Made by a program: the position numbers and the translations under genes. 64,000 bases of DNA, taken from assembly GCA_000697355.1 (NCBI GenBank), contig JNEN01001217.1, positions 186,001 through 250,000 of the forward strand, in the 5' to 3' direction. This DNA comes from Syncephalastrum monosporum B8922. Its lineage: Eukaryota > Mucoromycota > Mucoromycetes > Mucorales > Syncephalastraceae. The notes beneath the pieces were generated by a model. That model did not search any database, was not told the DNA's origin, and worked only from the letters and a program-made list of their open reading frames with translations. Positions 10,377 through 20,769 of the stretch are shown piece after piece. Position 1 is the first letter of the stretch, and every line of letters begins with the position of its first letter.

Positions 10377-13300
10377 TTAGAAATGTTCGACTTGGAAGGT
10401 CCACGTGCCCGTTTCCGAGTCATAGTCGATGAATTTGGCACCAGGGCGATTCTTCAGCTTTTGGCTAAACATCTGGGCGCGGGGATGGTGAGGGTCTTTG
10501 ACGAGTTGACGCGTGTCCTTGTCCGTCGCGAAACAGTTCTCGAGCTTGCAGACGGCGCGGGTGTTCAGACCTTGGCCCACCGGCGGCTTTTTCTCATTCT
10601 CAGGGTAACAGATCACGGTGCGTGCTTCGATGACGACAATCTTGCCCAGGATATCATGCAAGTCCAGGTTGGAGAGGTCGACTGTGCCCTCAAATCGGAT
10701 CTCACCAAAGCCATGACGACCGACCAGGAATCGATCCACATGGCTCAGTTCTTCTTTGCTCATCGTCAGTAGTGTTTCCAGGGTCGGGGAGCAGTAATAG
10801 CCTTGCTGGGCCGAGACCTGGGCATACGCCTTGGGGGGTGCTGAACCAGACGCTTCGGCGGGCTCGGGCGATGCGCTCGCAGTGGGTGGAGCGGTGTCGT
10901 GTTTGTCTGTCTTGGACGAGATCAGCTCGAGCTTGGGGTCAAAGAGGACGCGGGGTTTCTGATTCTTGCCGACGAGACTGCCGACATCAGCCGTGCTCAC
11001 ATCCTTGTCGAACACGAGCTTCTTGTTGCTGGGTCGCGGGGTGAAAGCGCCGGCGCCGAGCACAGCGTCATCGTCAATGCCCTCGAGTGAGCTCAGCTTT
11101 TTGGTGGGCTGGCGGCCACTGGCGTTGAAAGAGAAGCCGCGGAGCTTGATGCGCGACACGACGCGAGGAGAATATGGGTAGAGAGGGGACGAGGGTTTCT
11201 TCTGGGGGCCCTCGAGAGAGACAGCGCTGGGACCTGTCTTGTGGGCCCCTGTGGTGGTTTGCTTGCTAGGATCGAACAACGGGTTCGTGCCGTAGGGGCT
11301 CTTGTCAACGGAAGCGATCAAAGGCTGCTGTTGACCGGGCTGCAAGCCGCTCGTGCCGAATGAAGTCAGGCCACCTTGTGCGGGTAAGTTGAAGCTACCC
11401 GTGCCTGCACCCTGTTGCTGGCCACCAAAGCCGCCTGCTCCACTACCGAAACCTCCGCCAAAGGTACTGCCGGTCATAGATCCAAAGCCGCCACCCGTCG
11501 TCGCTGTGCTGGTGGCGGGCTTGGCGCCGAAGAGACCGCCTCCAGCACCACCGCCAAAGCTCAGGCCGCCGCCTGTCTGGGCACCTGTACCGAAACCTCC
11601 AAAGCCGCCTGTCGCCGGTTGTTGCGCAGCGCCGCCGAACCCAGTGGGTTGCGACGTGGCCGGCTTGTTTGCGCCAAAGAGACCACCCGTTTGGGGCTGT
11701 TGGGCACCAAAACCACCGCCTGTCGTACCCGTGCCCGCGCCAAAGCCGCCAGTGCTGCCAAAGCCGCCAAAGCCTGTCGTGCCAGTCGTGCCAGCGCCGC
11801 TCGCAGGTGTGCTAAAAGAGAACGAAGTCGTGGGCTTGCTGGCTGCTGCGCCGCCAAAGGCACCCGTGCCGCCCGCGGTGCTGCCGAAACCACCTGTGCC
11901 CGCACCGGCACCGAAAGCGGGCGTCGTGCCGGCTGGTTTTTGACCGAAACCACCAAAGCCGGTGGAGGGTTGCTGGGCGCTCTGTCCAAAGGCCGTACCG
12001 GTGGCGGCGGGCTGACCAAATGCACCGGTCGTTGGCTGCGTCTGGCCAAAGGCGCCGCCTGTTTGTGCGCCGCTGCCGAACAATGGCTTACTGGCTGCGC
12101 TGCCAAAGGCACCTGTGCTGGCGCCACCAAAGGCGGAGGTTGTGCTAGGCTGGCCGAAACCGCCTGTGCTGGGTTGACCGAATGCCGAGGTGCCTGTCGA
12201 CGCAGGCTGACCAAAGGCAGAGCCCGTCGCGGGCTGTCCAAATGCACCAGTTGTTGGCTGCGTTTGACCAAAGGCAGATGTGCCTGTCGCGGGTTGGCCG
12301 AACGCGCCTGTGGACTGCTGAGGCTGCCCGAATGCGGATGTGCCGGTTGTGCTACCGAACGCGCTGCCTGTTGCTGCGGTACCGAAACCACCACCCAGGC
12401 CCGGTGCGCCTGCGCCGCTACCCGATTTCCGTCCTTGGGCATAGTCTTGCATGCGCAGTTCTTCGAGGGAATAGTTCTTGTATTGAGGCATGGCTGTGAT
12501 GGTTTGGAAAAAGTTGTTTACGCCGGTAGACACGTCGCGGTCGTGTGTGGGTTGGAAGTCGGCGGCGGCCGTGCCTTGATTCGCGGCCTGGCCAAAGGCG
12601 CTGCCTCCGGTGGCGCCGCCGAGGCCACCCCCAAAGGCAGAGGTGGTCTGAGCGGCTCCGCCAAACGCGCTGGGGGTTGTGCTGGCGCCGAATGCGCTGG
12701 GGGCTGCGGACGTGGCGCCGCCAAAGGCACTGGGACGGCTCTGGCCAAAGAGGCCGCCCGTGCTGGGTTGGGTCGTGCTGGCTCCAAAGGGAGTGCTGGT
12801 TGCAGCCGGAGCTGAGAAACCTGGCTTTGTTAGACCTGTCTTTTGGACATCGTAAGAACTTACCACCCGATCCAAAGGCGCTTGTGCCTGCGCCGCCAAA
12901 CGAAGTCGTGGGTTGGGATTGACCTATCCAATGAATCAAATCAGTTACTCGTCGATGATGTCGTCGTCTATTTCTTGTAGGCACCTCCAAAGGCGGTCGT
13001 GCCGCTACCGAAGCCGGGGCGTGATTGTCCAAACGCAGAACCTGTCGTTCCCGAGCCAAACGTTCCTAAAAGGAGAGCATGAGCCGATGCATGGAAGGGT
13101 CAATGCCAAACAGCAAAAAGAACGAAAGAAAGAAGGACAAACGAGAGACGTACCTGTGGAAGCGCCTCCGAATGCAGAGGGTTGCTGCTGCGCCGGTTGA
13201 CCAAATGCGCTCGTTCCTGTGGCGCCACCGCCAAAGGCACTGCCCGTGCTGCCAGAGCCAAAACCTATATGGAGAGAAAGAGGATCAGTTCAATCCGACG

Positions 13301-13514
13301 AAATGCGGTCGATAATGCGAGTACGCGCACACACGCGATGGACAGTTATCGATTGATAGATACATGGAGACTGTGTTGTCTGCCATTAGAAAAGAGTCAT
13401 ACCTCCGAAGGCTGATTGCTGTTGTTGTGGTTGCTGCTGTTGTCCAAAGACGGAAGACTGCTGGGGCTGTTGTCCAAAGCCTCCACCGCTACCGAATGCG
13501 CTTTTTCCAAACAT
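10377..13514 (-). CDS. NUP98: Nup98-type FG nucleoporin ending exactly at the autoproteolytic His-Phe
   Basis: At least five exons. Start ATG 13514 (MFGKSAFGSGGGFG), short exons near 13266-13153, 13066-12981 and 12930-12863, then one long exon from about 12812 to the stop at 10377. The N-terminal half is packed with FG, GLFG and AFG repeats that form the permeability barrier of the nuclear pore. Inside it is a GLEBS motif (YSLEELRMQDYAQGRK), which binds the mRNA export factor Gle2/Rae1. The C terminus is the Nup98 autoproteolytic domain (GYYCSPTLETLLTMSKEEL to GTWTFQVEHF). In fused Nup98-Nup96 precursors, cleavage falls between HF and Ser; here the stop codon follows HF directly. The protein should therefore need no self-cleavage. 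Length about 930 residues. The GC-rich repeats create long open frames on the other strand that are not genes. Confidence 0.93.
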
Positions 13515-14839
13515 TGAGCGAGGAGGTGGTCAGAAGAAAGAACAAAGGTGAGTTTTTGGTGTCGCAGCTTCATCACTAAAAAAAATATGTAGGATTTTCT
13601 GGCTCAGCCGCGCGCGCGCCCTCTCGCGTCCCACACCCCCACACTCAGAGGACAGATTCCCATTTTTTTGTCTTTGCTGCGGCACTCGATGGGACACAAA
13701 GAATTCCTGATTCCCTGTCTCGTAGCACGAGGTAAACTGAATAGATCAGTGATTATGATATTCCATTGTACAGGCCAAACTGGACTCTTTATATTTTTAC
13801 CGATAGTTCACACTTACTAGAGTGATGAGAACTGCAGTCAGCAGGGTATCTACTGTTTATTCAATCTTCAATCATTTCATTGTGCCGCGCTCTTCATTCG
13901 AAGCCCATAATAAATTTTGAACAACAATGGATATGCGATACCTTTTCAAGGATATAAAAGCGCAGCATAAGGGGCCTAGAAAGGGATAGAGATGAGGGGC
14001 ATCCTGCTATAAAGAGCAATGTATTCCTCTGATAAGTGATTTAGCGCACTTATGCTACTTACTACCATAGTCTGGATTAAATATCGGTGACACCTTTAAT
14101 CTTTGACCGACACAATGCTCATCAACACATGTCACTGGAGAATCTTTTGCATATTTATTTAGAAAGTATTAGCTGAATGCCCATTAGTACCATGCTGCTT
14201 TTCCTTTCATTGTTCAACTTAAAGCTTATTAACATATCAGATTCTCTTATACAGACCAAAGCAGGCAACCACGGCATAGGCGTAGTTGATGTGTGCTCTT
14301 TCATTGATATCCAGTATGGCGCATTCACTGTTGTGTTTAAGTTAATAACAGTATATACAGGGCAGTAGAGTAATGCTTGCTATGTGTTACAGTATATCAG
14401 GAGTGAGGGCCGCCGGGTGTACAGAAGGAGATCACTCTTGAGCAGAGCTAATTTATGCTGCACATATCCTGGGAGGAAAGGAATATATATTGACAACAGT
14501 GAATAATCATAGATGTGAGCCAACTCCCTTTGCCATCACCCCACCCATGTTGTTGATGATGGATCTTATCACTATAATGAGCGACCGTAAGTCGATATCA
14601 AATCAGCTCTGACACACATATGAAATAGGAAGAGCGACAAGCGAATGGTGCTCGACCTACTGCGGTAGGATATAGTGTTCTTTTTGCTGATCCTACGCAT
14701 CTATTCATGTCGATGTTCCTTAACCAATGTTTTTCCCGTGGTTATTCGCGGGGATGGGCTCTTTTGCCCTTGCTATTGATATTGCCAGCGCGAAGGCAAC
14801 CGGCTGAAGATAACTGCTGATAGCTTCATTGCCGATTAT
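13515..14839. other. Gene-poor AT-rich region upstream of Nup98
   Basis: Contains the Nup98 promoter at its left end. I find no splice-supported coding sequence, and the short open frames near 14177-14368 have no recognisable content. It borders the repeat island. Confidence 0.5.
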
Positions 14840-15295
14840 AATCAATTTTCTGGACGCCGTTAAAATAGAGCGTTACGATCTAGACTCCATATGTCGATGC
14901 ACTTTGCTTCCAGGTTTCACTTTGGCAACCAAGATCAACACGCTTTTCTTCTCAAGTTTCCGGTCTGTGAAAACACTCGCGGCAACCAGCTGGAAACGTG
15001 GCGACGCAATTCTGTATTGGGCTTCATCTTTGCCGTTATCCCAATCCACCAACCTGAATATGGTATATGGTCGCATGGTCAAGTTGTCGGTGACTTTGCT
15101 GGTTACTCTGCACCGTAGATATGTCGAAGTATGGTGGAATCGAGTCCTTGCCTGCCATACCTGGGCAGAGGCATCCCAACGACTGACAGCATTGCATCAC
15201 GATCACTGGCAAGAGCTTTGGCTGCTACCCATGCTGTCTGTTTGATGTATATCTTGTGACCTACGACCTTGACGCTGTGTTCAACAGGAACTTAG
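14840..15295 (-). repeat. Degenerate repeat copy A, antisense relic of the 19.7-20.1 kb segment
   Basis: The reverse complement of this stretch matches 19700-20145. On the minus strand it encodes TMRPYTIFRLVDWD and AQYRIASPRFQLVAASVFTD, against TMRPYTIFTLSDSD and AQYRIASQLFQLVATSVFTD in the better copy. It is clearly diverged, with indels and stops, so it is a decayed relic and not a gene. Confidence 0.75.
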
Positions 15296-15629
15296 GCGCG
15301 CTTGGGCTTATTTCCGCCTAAGCGATTCCTACTTGCACGGCCGACCCTTGCATGAGTACATTGTCGACCAGTACGCCAAAGTGGAGCATGGCTGCTTGTG
15401 ATGGCATATGAATAACCAATGTGAATACCGAGTGCTATATACCAAGATGCCGCCGACACTCCCCCAGCAGGTGAATATGACAGACGGTTGATCGATCGAC
15501 GCGTGTACCTGCGCCTATCTGTGTACATTATTATTTAAAATGTTTTCTTGTTCTGCTACAGTTATTTCATTTACTCGGATTTTCTTGATCAATATTATTA
15601 TTCGTATTTAAAAATCTGGTATGTCCAAC

Positions 15630-16120
15630 AGAAATATGTGGAAGGCAAAGGACTCTGGATTGTCACCGGGAAACCTTCGAAGTGAAAGAAGCGGTGCTTT
15701 CATACTCCTTCTTCCCTCCAACAGTCTTGCTGTCTGGCCGACGACTATGCAGGGTACCGGTGGAGATGGCTCGATTCCATGATCCACCGCAACAAGGCGA
15801 GTGTCCACCGTATCCCAGAGGTTTCCCGGGAAAGCAACAAAAAAGAAAACCACCATGACGATCGAGGACTTTCTTCATACCACCTCCCCAAGTCCAGAAC
15901 TACCTGCTGTAGTGTCCAGCAGAAAGAGCCGGCCAAAAGCCGAGGGCAGGCGTATCTCAATTGTGGGTGGATGGACCAATCATCGCTTAGGAACTGCACC
16001 ATGCAATCACTCAGCTCGCAATAGGTCTGTTGTAAAAGCTGTTTTCGAAATGGTCCCGTCACGAGCGCACTGTACAAGCTTGCCTCCATTGTCGTGGCTG
16101 TGCCTGATTTTTCGCTCGAG
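15630..16120. repeat. Rearranged repeat copy B with segments in both orientations
   Basis: About 15630-15745 resembles the plus-strand sequence near 19465-19600. About 15890-16120 matches the reverse complement of about 19240-19410 (minus-strand protein MEASLYSALVTGPFRKQLLQ, then TYCELSDCMVQFLSDDWSIH). The two parts therefore point in opposite directions, which shows an internal inversion or fold-back rearrangement. This copy keeps the frame continuous at a place where the 18-20 kb copy has lost one base. Confidence 0.65.
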
Positions 16121-16275
16121 GAAAGTCCGGTCCTGCTGCCTCTGTTGCCTCGGCTGAGAATCCTGGTTCTGCGTCTTCGGTGTCTGCTGCGCCTGTTTCT
16201 GTCGTGTCGCCTTGAAACAGGTAACAGAAAGAATCTGTTAGATTAGTCTTTACTTGGAAGATTGAGTAAAGAATA

Positions 16276-16300
16276 CAGTAGCCGCGCGCATAAGTTATAA
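16276..16300 (+). repeat. Solo end of MITE family 1
   Basis: CAGTAGCCGCGCGCATAAGT at 16276, preceded by TA, matches the terminal repeat of the element at 17288-17387. No matching partner end is visible, so this looks like a truncated copy. It lies 12 bp from the next element. Confidence 0.5.
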
Positions 16301-16311
16301 GCTCGGGGATA

Positions 16312-16547
16312 ACGTGACGTCCAAGCAAAGTGTAGGACTCACCTATTACACGAGAGGTCTACTGCGTTCATTAGCCCGGCCGCCCTCAGGCATATCTCTA
16401 GTTCGCTCTCTGTCAAAGATAGTTACATAGATTTAGAGCTGTCAAAATTTTTTATTGTTCGAATTATAACCGAGAACTAGGAAAACCAAATAGGCAGCAG
16501 ACCTCTCGTGTAATAGATGAGTCCTACGCTTTGCTTGGACGTCACAT
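16312..16547. mobile_element. MITE-like element, family 2 (236 bp, about 54-bp terminal inverted repeats, TA flanks)
   Basis: The left end ACGTGACGTCCAAGCAAAG and the reverse complement of the right end, ATGTGACGTCCAAGCAAAG, continue to match for about 54 bp with about four differences. TA dinucleotides flank both sides (16310-16311 and 16548-16549), as expected for Tc1/mariner-type target duplication. The centre is AT-rich with no coding potential. The element interrupts a relic copy of the 19.2-kb repeat sequence, which resumes at about 16553. Confidence 0.6.
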
Positions 16548-16552
16548 TATAA

Positions 16553-17080
16553 TGATTCTTTGCGTCTTCTTTTTCTTGGTGGTGTCGCCAGCACACTTCT
16601 GGCTTTGATTCGTTCAGCGATGATAAATGCTCGTGGTGAGTCAATGTAGTTGGACCGATTTCCGCCTCCATCGAGCAGTCAAGGCGCAAGCTCGACGTGA
16701 CGAGGGCATTGAACGTTTTGGTACGAATGACCCATTTATTTCCATCGATATCCTGGATGGTTGTCGGCCAGACAGCAAGATACCTCGATTGTGTTGGAGG
16801 GAGTGAGGAATTTGATGGCACGCCTTTCTTCACTTTGAAGCTTTCCCGGTGTGAATCCAGAGTTCTTCGCCGTCCATATATCTCCACGTAGTTTACCAGG
16901 ACGGCACCGCCTGTTGTGGTGTCCAGCAGGATCAGCTCGCAATAGGTTGTTGTAGAAGCTGTTTTCGATATGGTCCCGTCACGAGCGCACTGTACAAGCT
17001 TGCCTCCATTGTCGTGGCTGTGCCTGATTCTTCGTGTCTTCTTTTCCTTGGTGGTGTCGCCAGCACTTCTGGTTTTGATA
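16553..17080 (-). repeat. Repeat copy C, antisense and internally deleted
   Basis: The reverse complement is nearly identical to 19180-19700. On the minus strand it encodes EIYGRRRTLDSHRESFKVKK and VWPTTIQDIDGNKWVIRTKT. Compared with the 18-20 kb copy it lacks roughly 90 bp around the stretch encoding LNDCMAQFLNDDWSIHPQLR. At its end it rejoins the sequence encoding HLSSLNESKPEV, so part of the unit is repeated. Confidence 0.75.
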
Positions 17081-17287
17081 AAAGGAGATTAAATGAGTTG
17101 TCGTATTTATCAGACTGACGATCGTACCATCGCTTTCCATAGTTAATAAAAGTTGCATAAAGTCAGCGGCGAAACTTCGACAATTGTCTCACAAGAGAAA
17201 ATCGACTTCAGCACCGGACAGGTGCCGTTGAGGACGTGATTTTGGAAGCCACCAACGCTTTGAAACGTTTAGCTCGACAAGCAGATA

Positions 17288-17387
17288 CAGTAGTCGCGCG
17301 GATAAGTTATACGCCCGGGAGATCAAAAGAATAAAACTTAGGAAAGGATATAACATATCTGGGTATAACTTGTCCGCGCGGCTGCTG
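17288..17387. mobile_element. MITE-like element, family 1 (100 bp, 25-bp terminal inverted repeats, TA target duplication)
   Basis: The left end CAGTAGTCGCGCGGATAAGT and the reverse complement of the right end, CAGCAGCCGCGCGGACAAGT, agree over 25 bp with three differences. Both sides are flanked by TA (17286-17287 and 17388-17389). The size, ends and TA duplication fit a non-autonomous Tc1/mariner (Stowaway-type) element. No coding capacity. A solo end of the same family is at 16276. Confidence 0.7.
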
Positions 17388-17389
17388 TA

Positions 17390-18192
17390 CATTCAAACAA
17401 TTCACCGTTCCGTTTGAAGCTCATTGGAGAATCTAATGGTCAAACGGGACACAGTCAAACAAAGGATTGCAGTTTAGTTGTCGTGTGCAGGTTTTACCAT
17501 CATATGCCGCTGCCAGGGAGTAACTGGTACGTCTTTGTCTCCCGTGTTTTTTAGGAGTTTCAGTTGAGTGGAAATCTTGAGAACACATCAGACGCTTGCA
17601 ATTTGTCATTTGGCGGAAAAACGATAGTGACAAGGTACAGAAACGCGCGCCTTGGATTTCATTCAATTCAATGCGACCACTTTTGAAAGCCCGCGTACTA
17701 TTTTTGCTGAACAGCGACGAACCTCCATTTTCCATTTTATAGCGAGCTGTCGTGGAACAAGACTGGGCAAGACAGAGAGGACGTATTACAGGACTAGAAA
17801 GGGGTGTTAGGCAATGCTCTACATCCGCAAGAAATATCGAGGCGATACAAGAGGCGTAGGTCACAGCAGAAAACCGGTAGCAAGGCTGAAGGATTTAGAC
17901 ATACAGGAAGATGCAAGACTTGATCAGCACAAACCCTTAGGCTACTCGATAGGGACTTGACAAGGCAGGAAAAAAAGACAAGACGGGAAGCTTGGCAAAT
18001 ACAAGATGGGAACAAGAGAAGAGAGGGAGAGACAAAAATAACTTGATTATTTATGAAAGAGGGAGTGGATAAACAATGAAAGATGTGATGGACGTTCATG
18101 CCGAAAGGGAAGGTAGTGTAACCATGTTTGATTGTCGCGGTTTAGTCATGACACGAGCCTCCATCTTACTGTGAACCTCTATTTTCATTTTC
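17390..18192. other. Non-coding stretch inside the repeat island
   Basis: Short open frames occur on the minus strand, but none has a recognisable domain or splice structure. I see no further repeat of the neighbouring families here. Confidence 0.45.
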
Positions 18193-18632
18193 AGCGTTTA
18201 ATGGACCCAGAAGCGAGAGTCTCCGGATGTCACAATCACATTTATCACTGTTGCGTGTGTTTCAAAGATCATTTTCGTATCATTGTCGCTTTTATTGCAC
18301 AATACAGGCTGGAGATCACACTGTGGTCTGTGGACGGGCGCCGGAAGATAGATCACCTTCTGCAGACGTTGCCTTCAGCTTGCTAAACTCTCACGGCGAG
18401 TGTATAACCTCTGAATACGATTGTCAAGTGCGCAGTGATGTCGAGCATGAAGGCTCTTTCGCGGTATCGACGCTGCTATGCAATTCTTATTTCATCGTTC
18501 TACCACTTTGGGCCTTCTTGCTATCCTAAGTGCGTAGAATACGAGTCATTGTTCTTTTCTTTACACCCTGTCGTTGCTCATACTATGAACTGCAAGATAT
18601 GTATTGCGCAAATAGCGGTGAGAATATAAGTA
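18193..18632 (+). repeat. Left arm of a 440-bp near-perfect inverted repeat
   Basis: Begins AGCGTTTAATGGACCCAGAA and ends near AATATAAGTA. It matches the reverse complement of 20330-20769 over 440 bp with only about two differences. The spacer between arms is about 1.7 kb. No target duplication is visible outside the arms. Confidence 0.85.
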
Positions 18633-18905
18633 GATGATGCATACAACCAGTGTTGGGTAACTCAATATTGGATGAGTCAATGCTTATCGCTGCAACCAAA
18701 GAGTTTGGCAGGAAAACTTCGTAACACCATGTAACTCACCTTTGTTTATCATCTATGATAAGACACGGACTCACTTACTCTTTCCTGTTATCAACCTTTC
18801 TCTCACTCTTTCGCACCTTCACAGTCTACTTTTATCCCAGATGGTACGATCGTCAGTCTAATATATACGACAACTCATCACATCTTCTTTTACAGGTAAT
18901 AGTGA

Positions 18906-20158
18906 TGGTTGAATCGCACGATCTCGATGGTCAGTTTACCGACGAAATAAGACAACAAACACACCCTAATTTTGAGTGGGACGCAGCAGCAAAAGCTAAC
19001 CGCGAGCACGACCATGCAGTTTTGCATGCTCGCCGCGCGACAGAGTGGGGTCTAGACGGAAAAGATGCGGTTGCTCATGATGGATTCCTATCGTCTGCGA
19101 CCGATCGCTTTGGTTCACGATGGGGTGCGAAAAGAAGACAATGCATTGACTCACCAGGAGTATTTATCATCGCTGAACGAATCAAAGCCAGAAGTGCTGG
19201 CGACACCACCAAGGAAAAGAAGACGCGAAGAATCAGGCACAGCCACGACAATGGAGGCAAGCTTGTACAGTGCGCTCGTGACGGGACCATATCGAAAACA
19301 GCTTCTACAACAACCTATTGCGAGCTGAATGATTGCATGGCGCAGTTCCTAAACGATGATTGGTCCATCCACCCACAATTGAGATACGCCTGCTCTCGGC
19401 TTTTGGCAGGCTCGATCCTGCGGGACACCATAACAGGCGGTGCCGTCCTGGTAAACTGCGTGGAGATATATGGACGGCGAAGAACTCTGGATTCACACCG
19501 GGAAAGCTTCAAAGTGAAGAAAGGCGTGCCATCGAATTCCTCACTCCCTCCAACACAATCGAGGTATCTTGCTGTCTGGCCGACAACCATCCAAGATATC
19601 GATGGAAATAAATGGGTCATTCGTACCAAAACGTTCAATGCCCTCGTCACGTCGAGCTTGCGCCTTGACTGCTCGATGGAGGCGGAAATCGGTCCAACTA
19701 CATCCAAGTTCCTGCTGACGACAGCGCCAAGATCACAGGGCACGAAAATATATATGAAACAGACAGCATGGGTAGCAGCCCAAGCTCTCGTTAATGACCG
19801 TGATGCAGATGGTGTCAGCCGTTGGGACGCCTTTGCTCAGCTACGACAGGCGAAGACCCGATTCCACCATACCTCGACATATCTGCGGTGTAGAGCAAGC
19901 AATGAGGAAACCGACAACTTGACCATGCGACCTTATACCATATTCACTTTATCGGATTCTGATGAAGGCCAAGATGAGGCCCAGTACCGAATTGCCTCGC
20001 AGCTTTTCCAGCTCGTTGCCACAAGTGTTTTTACAGACCGAAAACTTGAGAAGAAAAGCGTGTTGGTTGCCAAAGCGAAACCTGGAAGCGATGTGCATCG
20101 ACATATGGAGTCTATCGTAACGCTCTACCGTAATGATGTCCAGGTTAATTGGTATTGA
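18906..20158 (+). pseudogene. Unknown repeat-encoded ORF between the inverted-repeat arms, probably frameshifted
   Basis: One frame is open from ATG 18906 (MVESHDLDGQFTDEIRQQTH) to the TGA near 20158, about 417 residues. The frame can be extended upstream to about 18755 without a good start, and an acceptor-like cttttacag just precedes the ATG. I recognise no transposase, reverse transcriptase or other domain. Relic copies A, B and C share most of it. Compared with copy B, one base is missing near 19314, so the stretch about 19100-19318 is read here in a frame different from the one conserved in copy B (MEASLYSALVTG, found in the neighbouring frame). This suggests decay by compensating indels. 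It could be a captured host gene, or the body of an unknown element. Confidence 0.45.
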
Positions 20159-20329
20159 AGCTCTCAACGGTCACCTTTAAGCGATTGCCTCGTCGCTGGC
20201 AACTTCGCTAGCGAGGGCGAACGAATCGATCCCGCCGATGATCAGTACCATCTTCTCCAACTAGTCCGACTTAATAGCTAAGAACATTATATTAATACCT
20301 TTTTATTGCTTTATATACCTCATCTACAG

Positions 20330-20769
20330 TACTTATATTTTCACCGCTATTTGCGCAATACATATCTTGCAGTTCATAGTATGAGCAGCGACAGGGTGTA
20401 AAGAAAAGAACAATGACTCGTATTCTACGCACTTAGGATAGCAAGAAGGCCCAAAGTGGTAGAACGATGAAATAAGAATTGCATAGCAGCGTCGATACCG
20501 CGAAAGAGCCTTCATGCTCGACATCACTGCGCACTTGACAATCGTATTCAGAGGTTATACACTCGCCGTGAGAGTTTAGCAAGCTGAAGGCAACGTCTGC
20601 AGAAGGTGATCTATCTTCCGGCGCCCGTCCACAGACCACAGTGTGATCTCCAGCCTGTATTGTGCAATAAAAGCGACAATGATACGAAAATGATCTTTGA
20701 AACACACGCAACAGTGATAAATGTGATTGTGACATCCGGAGACTCTCGCTTCTGGGTCCATTAAACGCT
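20330..20769 (-). repeat. Right arm of the 440-bp inverted repeat
   Basis: The reverse complement of the left arm at 18193-18632; the two open frames inside the arms translate identically apart from two residues. Outer flanks differ on the two sides. The arms do not have the TG..CA ends or the direct orientation expected of LTRs. Confidence 0.85.

Noticed and set aside
11353..12815. Long open frames on both strands and in the second minus frame inside the Nup98 repeat exon
   Set aside because: They mirror the GC-rich FG-repeat coding sequence, have biased low-complexity composition, and lack splice or domain support.
17433..18099. Minus-strand open frames as a gene in the repeat island
   Set aside because: No domain, no consistent intron signals, and surrounding sequence is repeat-derived.
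18193..20769. LTR retrotransposon or pair of solo LTRs
   Set aside because: Arms are inverted, lack TG..CA ends and a target duplication, and no gag, protease or reverse transcriptase is encoded between them.
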